Assembly: GCA_016867395.1 (NCBI GenBank)
Contig: VGJS01000004.1
Span: 16,966 to 80,965 of the forward strand
Direction of reading: 5' to 3'
Origin: Candidatus Handelsmanbacteria bacterium
Lineage (GTDB): Bacteria > Latescibacterota > UBA2968 > UBA8231
Length of the DNA: 64,000 nt
This document shows, in pieces, positions 41,792 to 51,416 of the stretch. The position numbers and the translations under genes were made by a program. Position 1 is the first letter of the stretch; each line of letters opens with the position of its first letter. Under the pieces are notes generated by a model. It saw only the letters and a program-made list of their open reading frames with translations, was not told the DNA's origin and did no database searches.

Positions 41792-44029
41792 CTACCCCGC
41801 AAACCGCCGCAATCGCAGCGCATTGCCCACCACCGAGACCGAGCTGAAGGCCATGGCCATGCTCGCCAGCATCGGGTCGAGCAAAGGCCCGCCCCAGAGG
41901 TGCAGCACCCCCGCGGCCACCGGCAGGCCGGCGGTGTTGTAGAGAAAGGCCCAGAAGAGGTTCTGGCGGATGGTGCGCATCACCGCCCGGCTCAGGCGCA
42001 GGGCCAGGGCCACGTCCTCCAGCCGGTTGTGCATCAGCACCAGGTCGGCCGACTCCATCGCCAGGTCCGCCCCGGCGGCGATGGCGATGCCCACCTCGGC
42101 CTGGGCCAGCGCCGGGGCGTCGTTGATCCCGTCTCCCACCATGCCCACCCGCTGCCCGCTCGCCTGAAGCTGGCGCACCACCTCGGCCTTCTGCGCCGGC
42201 TGCACCTGGGCGTGGAACTCCTCTATCCCCACCTGACGGGCGATGGCCGCCACGGTCCGCGGGTGGTCCCCGCTGAGCATGACCACCCGCAGGCCGGCGT
42301 CCTGGAGTTGGGCAATTGCCGCGGCGCTGGTGGGCCGGGGCAGGTCGGAAAAGGCCAGCAACCCGGCCAAACGCCCATCGATCCCCACCCACACCGGGGT
42401 CTTGCCCGCCTCGGCTAGGGCCTCGGCACGCGCCAGCGACGCCCCGATCTGGATTCCCGCCGCTGCCAGCAACTCGGGATTGCCCACCACCACCCACCGG
42501 CCCTCAACCTCCGCCCGCGCCCCCCGGCCTGGCAGGGCGACGAACCCCGCCACCAGCCCTGGGACCAGTCGCTTCGCTTTTGCCGCCTCTCGCACCGCCA
42601 CCGCCAGCAGGTGTTCGGAGCCCTGCTCCACACCAGCGGCGGCGCGCAGCACCTCCTCCTCGCCCCATTCTCCCAGAGGGATCACCTCGGTCAATGCCGG
42701 CTTCCCCTCGGTGATGGTGCCGGTCTTGTCGAGGACGATGGTATCCAGCCGATGCGCCGCTTCGAGCGCCTCGGGACTCTTGAAGAGCACCCCCATTTGC
42801 GCACCCCGGCCCGTCCCCACCATGATCGCCGCCGGGGTGGCCAGCCCCAGGCTGCAGGGACAGGCGATGATCAGCACAGATACCAGAATCTCGATGGCAA
42901 AACCCAGGCCGGCCCCGGCTAGGAGCCAGGCCCCGCCCGCCACCAGGGCCAGGGCCATCACCGCCGGCACGAAGTACCCGGAGATCAGGTCGGCCAGCCG
43001 GGCGATGGGCGCCTTGCCCTGCTGCGCTTCCTCCACCAGCCGCAGGATTTGCGCCAGCACCGTGTCGCGGCCCACCTGGCGGGCGCGGAAAAGCAGACTG
43101 CCTTCTCTGTTGATACTCCCGCCCACCACCCGATCTCCCGGTTTTTTGGCCACCGGCAGGGACTCCCCGCTGAGCAGGGACTCGTCCACGGCCGAGAAGC
43201 CTTCCACCACCTCCCCGTCGGCCGGCACCCGCTCCCCGGGCCGCACCCGCAAGAGGTCCCCCGCCTCGACCTGCGCCGCCGGGATCTGCCGCTCCCCGCC
43301 CGTTTCCACCAGGGTGGCCATCTTGGGCTGCAAATTCATCAGCCCCTGTATCGCCACCCCAGCCCGGCGCTTGGAGCGGGCCTCCAGAAAGCGGCCCAGG
43401 AGCACGAAGGCCAGGATGGTGGAGACCGCGGGGAAGTAGCTGTCAAAGGTGTGAGCCCAGCCGGCGACCACCTCCCACAACCCCCACAAACTGAAGCCCA
43501 GCGCCGCCAGGGTGCCCACGGCGATGAGGGAAAACATGTTCGGCCCGCCGCGCACCAGGGAGCGCAGGCCCTCGGCGTAGATCCGCCAGGCGATGGCCAT
43601 CACCGGCAGGACCAGGGCCAGTTGCACCCAGCCCATGGGCAGGGGATGGTGCTCGACCATCCACCCCTCGGGCAGGGGCAGGCCCAGCATCTCGCCCATT
43701 TCGACGAGGAAGAGGGGCAGGGCGAAAAGGACCACCGCGATCAGGGAATGGCGCTGCTCCCGCAACTCGTCCTGGCGCCGGACCTGGCGCTCCTCGCGAT
43801 CGGCCTCGACCACCTGGTACCCCGCTTCCTCCACGGCCCACCGCAGATCCCGCACCTTGACGCGGCCCGGCTCGAACTCGACCACCGCCTCCTCGGTGCT
43901 GAGGTTCACCACCGCCCGTTTCACCCCTTCGAGGCGCGAGAGCCGGCGCTCGACCCGGGCAGAGCAGGCGGCGCAGGTCATCCCGCCGATGGCGAGGGTG
44001 TGCTGTTGCAGGGCAGGTTCGCTGGACAT
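41792..44029 (-). CDS. copA: Copper-transporting P1B-type ATPase CopA
   Basis: This 745-residue pump has one N-terminal HMA domain (IGGMTCAACSARV), six to eight TM helices, the intramembrane CPC (IIACPCSLGLATPAA), the actuator LLSGESLPVAK (TGE variant SGES), phosphorylation site VLDKTGTITEGKP, and MVGDGINDAPALAQA. C-terminal helices carry YNTAGLPVAAG and MAMAFSSVSVVGNALRLR, the CopA Cu(I) ligands. It exports Cu(I) across the inner membrane. The nucleotide-binding SEHPL motif reads SEHLLA here; the His is kept. ATG 44029 begins SSEPALQQH. Confidence 0.94.
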   Translation of the reverse strand: MSSEPALQQHTLAIGGMTCAACSARVERRLSRLEGVKRAVVNLSTEEAVVEFEPGRVKVRDLRWAVEEAGYQVVEADREERQVRRQDELREQRHSLIAVVLFALPLFLVEMGEMLGLPLPEGWMVEHHPLPMGWVQLALVLPVMAIAWRIYAEGLRSLVRGGPNMFSLIAVGTLAALGFSLWGLWEVVAGWAHTFDSYFPAVSTILAFVLLGRFLEARSKRRAGVAIQGLMNLQPKMATLVETGGERQIPAAQVEAGDLLRVRPGERVPADGEVVEGFSAVDESLLSGESLPVAKKPGDRVVGGSINREGSLLFRARQVGRDTVLAQILRLVEEAQQGKAPIARLADLISGYFVPAVMALALVAGGAWLLAGAGLGFAIEILVSVLIIACPCSLGLATPAAIMVGTGRGAQMGVLFKSPEALEAAHRLDTIVLDKTGTITEGKPALTEVIPLGEWGEEEVLRAAAGVEQGSEHLLAVAVREAAKAKRLVPGLVAGFVALPGRGARAEVEGRWVVVGNPELLAAAGIQIGASLARAEALAEAGKTPVWVGIDGRLAGLLAFSDLPRPTSAAAIAQLQDAGLRVVMLSGDHPRTVAAIARQVGIEEFHAQVQPAQKAEVVRQLQASGQRVGMVGDGINDAPALAQAEVGIAIAAGADLAMESADLVLMHNRLEDVALALRLSRAVMRTIRQNLFWAFLYNTAGLPVAAGVLHLWGGPLLDPMLASMAMAFSSVSVVGNALRLRRFAG

Positions 44030-44220
44030 GGCTCGTCGGGAGAAAGATGGGGAAAAGATCAAACTAGATTGTAGCTGCCGTCCGGAAAACACGCAAAGAG
44101 ACCGCGATAATACCAGACAACCTAGTCAAGTACTTCTTTGCGCGCACTTCCGCCGGCGGTCCGCCCGCTCTAGTCTTGCTGCGGAGCCGTCCCCCGTCCC
44201 CTCGCCGGAGCGACCATATC

Positions 44221-45384
44221 ATGAACCACCCCCTGCCCATACAGTATCTGCCGATGGCCGCTACTTCCTCGACCGCAAGGGCCGGCCCTGTTTCTGGCTG
44301 GGGGATACCCAGTGGAATCTCTCCCGCTGCCACGACCTGCCCGAGGCCCGGCTCATCCTCGACGACCGCCACCTCAAAGGCTTCAACGTGGCCCAGGTGA
44401 TGGGACAGGGCTGCGCCCGCGATGTGCAGACCGCCCCGGTCTTCGGCGAAGCCTTCCCCGACCAAGATCTGAGCCGACCCAACGATGCCTATTTCGCCAA
44501 CATGGATCAGATCATCGAGTACGCCGGGCAAATCGGCATCGCGCTGGCCATCGGCCTGGACCATTCGGTCCTGCGCCTGACCAACCTGGCCAACGCCGGT
44601 ACCACGCGCATCTCATCTGGATTCCCAGCTACATCATCCCCGACCAGCACCACCTGCCCGTCATGCGCGAACTGGTGCCCGGCCTGCGCGAAGGCGGCAG
44701 CCAGGGCCTGTGCTCTTCCCACCCAGATCCGGTCGTACCTACCGCCTCGTCCAGCATCGCCCACAGCGAACCCTGGTTGGCCTTCAACAGCGTCCAGACC
44801 TTCAAGTCCACCCATCTGCTGTACCAAGTCGTGCCGAACGATTACAACCTGACCCCGCCAAAACCCGTGGTTATGGCCGAAGGCGCATGCGAGGCGGGCA
44901 GCGAATACGGTTTCCCGCTCACCCCGCTCTGGTCGCGACGCCAGGCCTACTGGTCGTACCTGGGCGGGGGCCACCACAGCTACGGCCACAACGACGCCTG
45001 GCGGGTCTTGCCTTCGTGGGTCGAAGCCCTCGACGCGCCGGGCGCGCATCAACTGACCGTACTGCAGGGGATCTTCGCGGGGATCCGGTAGTGGGAACTG
45101 GTGCCGGACCAGTCGCTCTTCGCCGAGGGCGCCGGCCAGGGCAACTCACAGAACGCGGCGACCGTGGCAGCGGGGAGAGACTGGGCCCTGGTATACCTGA
45201 GCCACCCCGGCCAAATCCGCCTGCGCCTGGACACCCTGAAAAAGACCATCTCGCTGGGTGCACAGTGGCTCGATCCCCGCGATGGCTCCGCCCATCCGCC
45301 GGCCCACTCCCCGGAGCTCAGGTCCAGTCCTTGGCGCCACCGCCGGGATGGGAGGACGCCCTGCTGCTCATCCAACCGGGCTGA
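44221..45384 (+). pseudogene. Broken DUF4038-type glycoside hydrolase
   Basis: The pieces match DUF4038 (apiosidase-like) hydrolases: HTVSADGRYFLDRKGRPCFWLGDTQWNL, HLKGFNVAQVMGQ and, downstream, SEPWLAFNSVQTF, VVMAEGACEAGSEYGFPLTP and FAGIR*WELVPDQSLFAEG. ATG 44221 joins the right frame only if a C run near 44230 gains one base. The frame changes again near 44600, where some residues also seem lost. A TAG at about 45089 replaces an expected Trp, and a last shift near 45320 leads to the natural end APPPGWEDALLLIQPG. These enzymes release sugars from plant polysaccharides. At least four lesions make it a pseudogene unless the assembly is wrong. Confidence 0.7.
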
Positions 45385-45403
45385 GCGGTCTGGCCTTCTG
45401 TAT

Positions 45404-45822
45404 TCACCTCAACCCGTCGCCCCCCTCGCGGTCCACCCATCCCTGCCGCCGGTAAAAGCCGTAGGCCCGGAGCGAGACGTCGAGGTCGGTGGTCAACCAC
45501 AGCAACTCCCAGCCTTCGGACCACAGCCAGTCTTCCACCAGGGTCAGCAGCCTGGCACCGATGCCCCGGCCTTCGTACTTGGGCAGCACCGCGATGACCC
45601 AGATCTCCCCGTGCTGTTTGTTGCCCATCGCAAAACCCATCGCCCGGCCTTCGTCTTCGCAAAGCCACCCCCGGTGGGTCTTGCCGAGCAGGGCCCGCAC
45701 CGACTCCACGGTGATGCCCAACTCGCCGAGTTGCTCCATGGTATACGCGTTCTCGCGGGTGGCGGTGCGCACAAAAAAAACGAAGGCAGGTCCTGGTCCT
45801 CGATTTCCCTGAATCTCAGCAT
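45404..45822 (-). pseudogene. GNAT acetyltransferase with a frameshift in an 8-nt homopolymer
   Basis: An ATG at 45822 with AGGAGG upstream starts LRFREIEDQDLPSFF. The frame is then lost at a run of eight T (minus strand, about 45772-45779). The remainder, in another frame, is a complete GNAT: VRTATRENAYTMEQLGELGIT, IWVIAVLPKYEGRGIGARLLT (acetyl-CoA loop), YGFYRRQGW. Adding one T restores LPSFFFVRTATREN and a protein of about 138 residues. So this may be a functional gene with a sequencing error or a phase-variable tract. The substrate is unknown. Confidence 0.72.
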
Positions 45823-46368
45823 CTGTCCTCCTGGTTGAGGAAACGCTGGTAGGTGAAGGAGACTATGATCAGCACCAGGGCCATACCCACCAGCGGACCG
45901 ATCCGGTACAAACCACCCAGCCGCCACAGATCGTGTAAGAAGAGTTTGAGCAGCGTCGCCACCAGCAGCCCCATGCCGGCGTACCGCGCCGGGGTGTTCC
46001 TGATCCTGATACCGAGGATCAGCAGGGCGAAGGCGAAGAGCGCCCAGGCCAGGTAATAGGTCATGTCCTGGGCGAAACTGGCCGAAAAATCGAGGGTGAG
46101 TCCCTGGCCAGGAGGGCTGAAGAAGTAGGCGATCTCGATGTTCACCAGCAGAAAGAGCAACACCGCGCCCAGCGTATGGAGCAGCGGACGGCACCATCCG
46201 CTCGGCAGCCACGGGAGGGGGCTCAGGTCTTGCCCGGCCCAACTCTGCCTGCAGGAATTTGAGCTCGGTGTCGAGGCGGAAGAACCGCCCCTCCAGGCGC
46301 TCCAAGCGAACTACTGTTTTGCGCCACTTGAGCAGCAGCCATCCCACCAGCATCAAAAGGACCAGCAT
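45816..46368 (-). pseudogene. Remnant of a DUF2339 multi-spanning membrane protein
   Basis: An N-terminal piece (MLVLLMLVGWLLLKWRKTVV, then RLERLEGRFFRLDTELKFLQ coiled coil) is joined, after a frame change near 46180, to a C-terminal piece with three TM segments (FLLVNIEIAYFFS, YYLAWALFAFALLILGI, YRIGPLVGMALVLIIVSFTY). These are the two ends of DUF2339 proteins, which normally exceed 600 residues. The central transmembrane part is missing, so this looks like an internal deletion. The end overlaps the GNAT start. Confidence 0.6.
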
Positions 46369-46426
46369 CAAGGTGTCAATGGGCGGCCTCCATCGAGGAT
46401 ATGTTCCAACCCCTTAGCGAGAAGCG

Positions 46427-46867
46427 CTACCCCTCAGCGCGGACCGGCAGGGACTGCCGCTGTCTGGCCAGGCGGGCCGCCCAGGCAGCCCCAGCGCAGG
46501 AACCCCCCACCGTGGCGGCAACCACCACCAGCCACCCCAGCGCTTTCAGGGCGGGCCCTTCCTTGAGGATCAGTACCCCCAAGAGTATGAAGCTAATATT
46601 CAGCCCGAGCATTAGTGGCCAGTCCCGGCGCACCGCCTGGGTATGGCCACGGGACAGGAAGAACTGTGCGCCCACGAAATAGGCGGCCATGCCGCCGCCG
46701 AGTTTGGCGGTGTTGAGATAGCGCGCCCTTGGCACACTCTCGGGGATACCGATGCCCTCCCCCAACACAAAGAGCAGCAAAAAGGCCCCCCAGCTCAGGA
46801 GCATTGCCAGGCACAGCCTGGCTTTGGAGATCCCTGAATCCGCTTGGCGCCTTTCGATCGTCGACAT
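46427..46867 (-). CDS. Small four-TM membrane protein, unknown
   Basis: This 146-residue protein has four predicted TM helices: LCLAMLLSWGAFLLLFVLGE, LGGGMAAYFVGAQFFLS, LMLGLNISFILLGVLIL and LGWLVVVAATVGGSCAGAAW. Short charged loops separate them. ATG 46867 has AAGGGAG upstream. It reads into the DUF2339 remnant on the same strand after a 58-nt gap. I do not recognise a family. Confidence 0.65.
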   Translation of the reverse strand: MSTIERRQADSGISKARLCLAMLLSWGAFLLLFVLGEGIGIPESVPRARYLNTAKLGGGMAAYFVGAQFFLSRGHTQAVRRDWPLMLGLNISFILLGVLILKEGPALKALGWLVVVAATVGGSCAGAAWAARLARQRQSLPVRAEG

Positions 46868-46914
46868 GGCTCGCTCCCTTTGGCGCTTGCCGCATTGTCG
46901 GTTTGTAGCCACCT

Positions 46915-47905
46915 AGTCAAACCTCACCCGGCTTCTTGGAAATCCTGTGCCTATCGCTGCTCGCAACCGATGGACCAGCCAACTAGCTGTTTTTGCGGTT
47001 CCCACATCCCATCCCAACTGCTGACGCCCAGATCGCTTTGCTGCACCTTCTTGCGCGACGCTGCACAACCGGAACTCCAGGAACCGCCACCTATACAGAC
47101 CGTGTTGGCAAGAGGCGAGGCGGTTCTTGGTTGGGGGGCAACGCAGGAGGTCGGGGGGCCCCCACAAAGAGCAGGAGCCACCCGGGAAGGGCGGCTCCTG
47201 TTTGGCGGAATCTTTTGGGCCGAAGGGAGCGTATCCTCACTTCGGCCGCAGTTCAATGTCGTGATATGAAGGAACTGGGTTCTCGGCGGAACCCGACCGC
47301 TGCCGTACTGCCCTGTTGGGCGGGTCCGCCCAAATCCATACCCCTGGCGCGACTCGGGGTGCCAGCCAATTGAGCCATGGCCCTCCTTCAAAGACGAACA
47401 AAGCGCAGGAGCGAATGCCGGCTAGCTCGGTGCCGGGCCATCCGTGATAGGCCGCATAGACCAGGATCCGATGCCAGCAAGAACCGGTATGATTTCCCCG
47501 CCGCATGATAGGTACTCCTCTTAACCATCAGGCTTGAGAAAGATCACCGCGCTTCATGTTGCCAAAAACAGAACCAATCGAGGGCCACTAAGAACGGAGT
47601 CGGAATCTGCGGCGATGAAACAAACCCTCTGATTCCTCGATGCGCCTCCACTCATTTGTCCAGAGGGTCGCAGGTCAACACCGTTCTATGGTTTGGGGGT
47701 GGGCTGCAGGAATCGCCCATCGCGAGACGAGGTTCAAAGCGCTTCAGAGGATAGCGCCTCCATCGAGCTATCGCCTCCTTTCTGCCAGGGAGTCGCGGCA
47801 AATACGTGTCTCAATGTACCAATGATGCACAACCGGGCCTTTCATGCGACAGGCTTTTTTTCTTCCTTCGGCCAGATGCTCCACCAGCCGAGCAACCGGC
47901 ACCCC
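46915..47905. other. Gene-poor, lower-GC interval of about 1 kb
   Basis: No convincing gene, RNA or repeat is visible in this roughly 1-kb stretch, which is visibly less GC-rich than its surroundings. On the minus strand, about 46951-47100 encodes CIGGGSWSSGCAASRKKVQQSDLG, faintly like the RGGSW region of formylglycine-generating-enzyme domains, and short ORFs in other frames lie upstream. It may be a decayed gene between two pseudogenes. Confidence 0.4.
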
Positions 47906-47910
47906 TCGGC

Positions 47911-49423
47911 TCAACCCGGGCGGGCCGCCAGCTCCCTGCCGATGCGGACTACCTTCTCGGCCAGGAGGTCGAAATCCTCCTGCCGGCTGCGGTGGTTGGC
48001 CACCGCCAGGCTCAGGCAGTAGCGGCCCTGGAGGGTGGTGTAGGAAGGGGCGGCGATGCCCTGCTCCTGCAGCTGGATCAGCAACTCCTTGTTCAGGGCG
48101 TTGAGAGCCTGCTCCTCCCACCCCCCGGGTTGTAGCGGAAGCAGACGATGTCCAGCCCGATGGGCGCCATCCTTTCCAGTTGCGGGTACGCCTCCACCAG
48201 GCCGGCAAAATAACGCGCCCGCTCCACGTTGCGCTCCATCATCCGGCCAAAGCGCTCCAGCCCGTGCTCCTTGATCGACATCCACACCTTGAGCGCCCGG
48301 AACTAGCGCGACAACTGGAGGCCGTAGTCGCTGAACCAGGTGTGGCCGGCGGCTATGCCACGCGACTCGTGTTCCAGGTACTCGGGGGTCAGCGAGAAGG
48401 TCTGGCGGTGGGCCTCTGCGTGGCGCACCAGCACACACCCCACCTCGAAGGGCAGATGCATCCACTTGTGCAGGTCGAGGGCCACCGAGTCGGCCTTTTC
48501 GATGCCGGCGAGCCTGGGCTTTACACTTGGGGCCAGCACCGCCACCACGCCGATGGCCCCGTCCACGTGGAACCACAACCCCTCGCGCACACACAGGTTG
48601 ACCAATGCCTGCAGGTCATCAATAGCCCCGGTGTTGACCGTGCCGGCATTGCCCACCACACAGATGGGCCGGCAGCCGGCAGCCCGGTCGGCGACCATCG
48701 CCGCCTCCAGTGCCTGCAGATCCACCGTATAGTCGCCCCGCACGGCAATCTTGCGCAGGTGCTGGTTGCCCAGCCCCAGCAACTCCACCGCCTTCTGGAT
48801 ACAGCTATGGACCTCGTTGGAGGCGTACACCGTCAAGGATTGCGGCGCCCCCCGCAGCCCGGCGGCCCCCAGGTCGAAACCGTCTTAGCTGTTGCGGGCC
48901 ACGGCCGGGCCGACGAAGTTGGCCATCGAACCACCGCTCACCAGCATTCCGCTGGCGCTGCCCGGAAAACCGACCATTGCCTGCATCCAGTCGATCACCT
49001 GGGCCTCGACCAGATTGGCGACGTGGTTGCCCTCGCCCACGTTGGGATTCATCACCGCGGCCCAGAAATCGTCCAGGGCCCCCAGGCCCCCAGTACCGTG
49101 CCGTTGCCCATGTACCAGGCCCAGAAACGCGGGAGGATATTGCCCAGCGGGTAGGGGAGGATGGTCTCGGCGAACTGGCGGTAGACCGCCTCGGCGCCTT
49201 CGGGCTTGGCCGGCGCCGGGCCCGCGAAACGGGCGGCGACCTCGGGCGGCACTGGCTGCCAGACGGGGCGCTCGCCGACCTTTTCGAGGTAGGTGAGGGC
49301 GTCGTCCACCATGCGATGCGCCAGGGCGCGCATCTCCTGCCAATCAGCTGGATCGAGGGTCTCGTAGCGGGGATCGGTGGGCACCGGGATTCGCCTCTGT
49401 CTGCCGCAGGGGAGAGAGTACAA
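47911..49423 (-). pseudogene. Broken group II PLP decarboxylase (aromatic-amino-acid decarboxylase type)
   Basis: The conceptual protein matches DDC/TDC-like decarboxylases: MRALAHRMVDDALTYLEKV, VGERPVW, FWAWYMGNGTVLGA, VANLVEAQVIDWMQAMVGFP, VVGNAGTVNTGAIDD, FHVDGAIG and the PLP Lys in ALDLHKWMHLPFEVG. A frameshift at a G run near 49090, a TAA at about 48886, a TAG at 48303-48305 and a second frameshift at a G run near 48125 divide it into pieces. Each frameshift is cured by one extra G, but the two nonsense codons are not. It would make amines from aromatic or branched amino acids. It is a likely pseudogene. Confidence 0.8.
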
Positions 49424-49464
49424 CTTTTCGGCACGAAGGCGGGGAATTCAACCCCGGCACCGGG

Positions 49465-50259
49465 CTACTGCAACTGCCGGCGTTTGCGCCAGAGCAGGAA
49501 AACGTTGGCCGCCACCAGCACCCAGATCGCGCCCACCGCCCAGGAGCGGCGCTGCCGGCCGACCTCCCGCTCGGCCAGCAACTGCTTGACCTGATCCTGC
49601 TCGGCCCGCGCCTCGTCCAGCTTGCCTGCGAGCAGGTCCAGATCCAGGGCGTGGGTCATTGGGTCGGCCTCGCGCAGGGCGGCGGCCCCGGCCTCCAGAT
49701 AGGAGACCGCCCGGCGCAGTGAACCGTCCACCTGCAACAGGCTGTCGGTGTGGAGCTGCAGCCGCCGGTGCTGCTGGTTAGCCTCCCCCAGCTGCTGGCG
49801 GATGGCCTCCCCGCGGGCCAAAGCCGGGGTGCCGGGCTGGTGGCAATGGCCGCAGGTGGTATCGATCAGTTCCAGCGAGGCGTCGAGCACGTGGTGGTTA
49901 GTGTGGCAACTGATACAAGTTGGGTTGGCCGCGTTCTGCCAGGCAGCGTGAGGGCCCTGGGCAAAGGCGTGGGCCGGGGCCGCGTGGCATTTGCCGCACA
50001 GGGCGGCGATCTGCTCGCGCCCCGGTCTGCCGATGAAGCCCGAACCCGGCCCCTTGGCCTTCTCTGGATTGGCCTCGAAGGGCAGCCCGCCGTGGCAGTC
50101 GTGGCACAACAACTGCCCCTTCTGGTAGTGGGTGCTCTGGCCGAACTCCTCCCCCTGGTCAAAGTGGCAGGTGGCGCAAAAGACCTCGTCGAGTGAGGTC
50201 GGCGGCTGGGCCCACAGCAGGGCCGGGCCGAGAAGGAAGAACCCCCACAGCCTCTTCAC
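49465..50259 (-). CDS. Membrane-anchored pentaheme c-type cytochrome
   Basis: This 264-residue protein has a signal sequence (KRLWGFFLLGPALLWAQ), five CxxCH haem sites (CATCH, CHDCH, CGKCH, CISCH, CGHCH), a coiled coil (about 170-235) and a C-terminal TM anchor (WAVGAIWVLVAANVFLLW) with basic tail. GTG 50259 overlaps the cytochrome b stop as GTGA. It is the last gene of the bc-type operon and likely receives electrons from the Rieske/cytochrome b module on the periplasmic side. The acceptor is unknown. Confidence 0.85.
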   Translation of the reverse strand: MKRLWGFFLLGPALLWAQPPTSLDEVFCATCHFDQGEEFGQSTHYQKGQLLCHDCHGGLPFEANPEKAKGPGSGFIGRPGREQIAALCGKCHAAPAHAFAQGPHAAWQNAANPTCISCHTNHHVLDASLELIDTTCGHCHQPGTPALARGEAIRQQLGEANQQHRRLQLHTDSLLQVDGSLRRAVSYLEAGAAALREADPMTHALDLDLLAGKLDEARAEQDQVKQLLAEREVGRQRRSWAVGAIWVLVAANVFLLWRKRRQLQ

Positions 50260-51416
50260 GGCGCCGCCTTCCCCCCCGCATGGGAGGGCCAGCCGAGGAT
50301 GTCGAAGTGATAGGTGATGCCCAGGATAGTGCGGGTGGTCTCTGAAAGGTGGCCCAGCACCCCCAGGAGCAGCAGGCAGGCGGCGACCAGGACCCCGGCC
50401 GCCATGGCCCGGGATCGCCCGCGCGGGTGCCGCTCGGGCGAGCGGTCGAGGAAGGGCAGCAGGAGCAGGAGCAGGAAGAAGAGCGGGGGGATCAGCACCC
50501 CTACCGCTTCGGGCACGTACTTGAGCAACTGGTAGGGCGGCAGAAAGTACCAGTCCGGCTTGATGCCGAGGGGAGTCACCAGCGGATCGGCCGGCTCGCC
50601 CACCGGGCTGGGCCAGAGCAGCGCCAGGGTACACAACACCCCCAGCCCCACCCAGACGGCGGCCAGGTCCTTGAGCAGGTGATAGGGCACAAAGGGATGC
50701 CCGCCCCGCTGCCGCAGCGCCTCCGAGTCGGGGGCCGGCTCATCGGCGCGGCCTAGGGGCGAGATGCCCAGCCAGCGCACCAGGAGCAGATGCAGCCCCA
50801 TCAGGCCCAAGAGCCCCAGGGGCAGCAGGATGACGTGGACCACGAAGAAGCGGCCCAGGGTGGGATCGGATACCTCGTCGGCCCCGATGAGGAAACGGCG
50901 CAGCCAGGGCCCCGCCAGGGGGACCGAGTCCGCCGACTGGGTAACTACCACCGTGGCCCAGTACGCCACCTGGTCCCAGGGCAGCAGGTACCCGCTTAAA
51001 CCAAAGCCCAGCAGCAGGGCCAAGAGCAGCACCCCGCTGACCCAGGTCAGTTCGCGCGGCTTCTTGTACCCTCCGTACACGTAGACGTGGATCAGGTGGA
51101 GCAAGGCCAGGCCCACAATCAGGTGGGAGCCCCAGGCGTGCAGGGAACGGATGAACCAGCCCAGGGGCACCTCGTAGCTGAGGTGCTCGATGCTGTGGTG
51201 GGCCTGGGCGGCGCTGGGCTTGTAGTAGGCCATCAGCAGCACCCCGGTGCCGACCTGGGCGGCCAGCAGGGCGGCCAGCGTCGCCCCCAGGGTGAAGAGC
51301 CAGTTGACATGGGGCGGCACCACCTTGCGGAGGTTTTGCCACAGGGCCTCTGCCAGGGGCTCGAGGTGGAGGCGCTGGTCCAGCCACTGCCAGAGCGCCC
51401 GTTGCACCCCTTTCAT
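50256..51416 (-). CDS. Cytochrome b of a bc-type complex (fused N- and C-domains)
   Basis: This 386-residue protein has about eight TM helices. Haem-ligand His pairs lie in RSLHAWGSHLIVGLALLHLIHVY and RFFVVHVILLPLGLLGLMGLHLLLV. The Qo-site PDWYFLPPYQLLK (PEWY variant) is in the second half, so b6-like and subunit-IV-like parts are fused as in cytochrome b of many bacteria. It oxidises quinol and passes one electron to the Rieske protein. ATG 51416 overlaps the Rieske stop (ATGA). Confidence 0.92.
   Translation of the reverse strand: MKGVQRALWQWLDQRLHLEPLAEALWQNLRKVVPPHVNWLFTLGATLAALLAAQVGTGVLLMAYYKPSAAQAHHSIEHLSYEVPLGWFIRSLHAWGSHLIVGLALLHLIHVYVYGGYKKPRELTWVSGVLLLALLLGFGLSGYLLPWDQVAYWATVVVTQSADSVPLAGPWLRRFLIGADEVSDPTLGRFFVVHVILLPLGLLGLMGLHLLLVRWLGISPLGRADEPAPDSEALRQRGGHPFVPYHLLKDLAAVWVGLGVLCTLALLWPSPVGEPADPLVTPLGIKPDWYFLPPYQLLKYVPEAVGVLIPPLFFLLLLLLPFLDRSPERHPRGRSRAMAAGVLVAACLLLLGVLGHLSETTRTILGITYHFDILGWPSHAGGKAAP

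Noticed and set aside
45404-45772. GNAT starting at an internal codon (TATRENAYTMEQ) as a complete gene
   Set aside because: The N-terminal strand LRFREIEDQDLPSF with a strong ribosome-binding site lies just upstream in another frame, so the true start is 45822.
46951-47391. FGE-sulfatase-like gene on the minus strand
   Set aside because: Only one short RGGSW-like stretch is present; the rest does not align and the frame is short, so it is mentioned only as a possible remnant.
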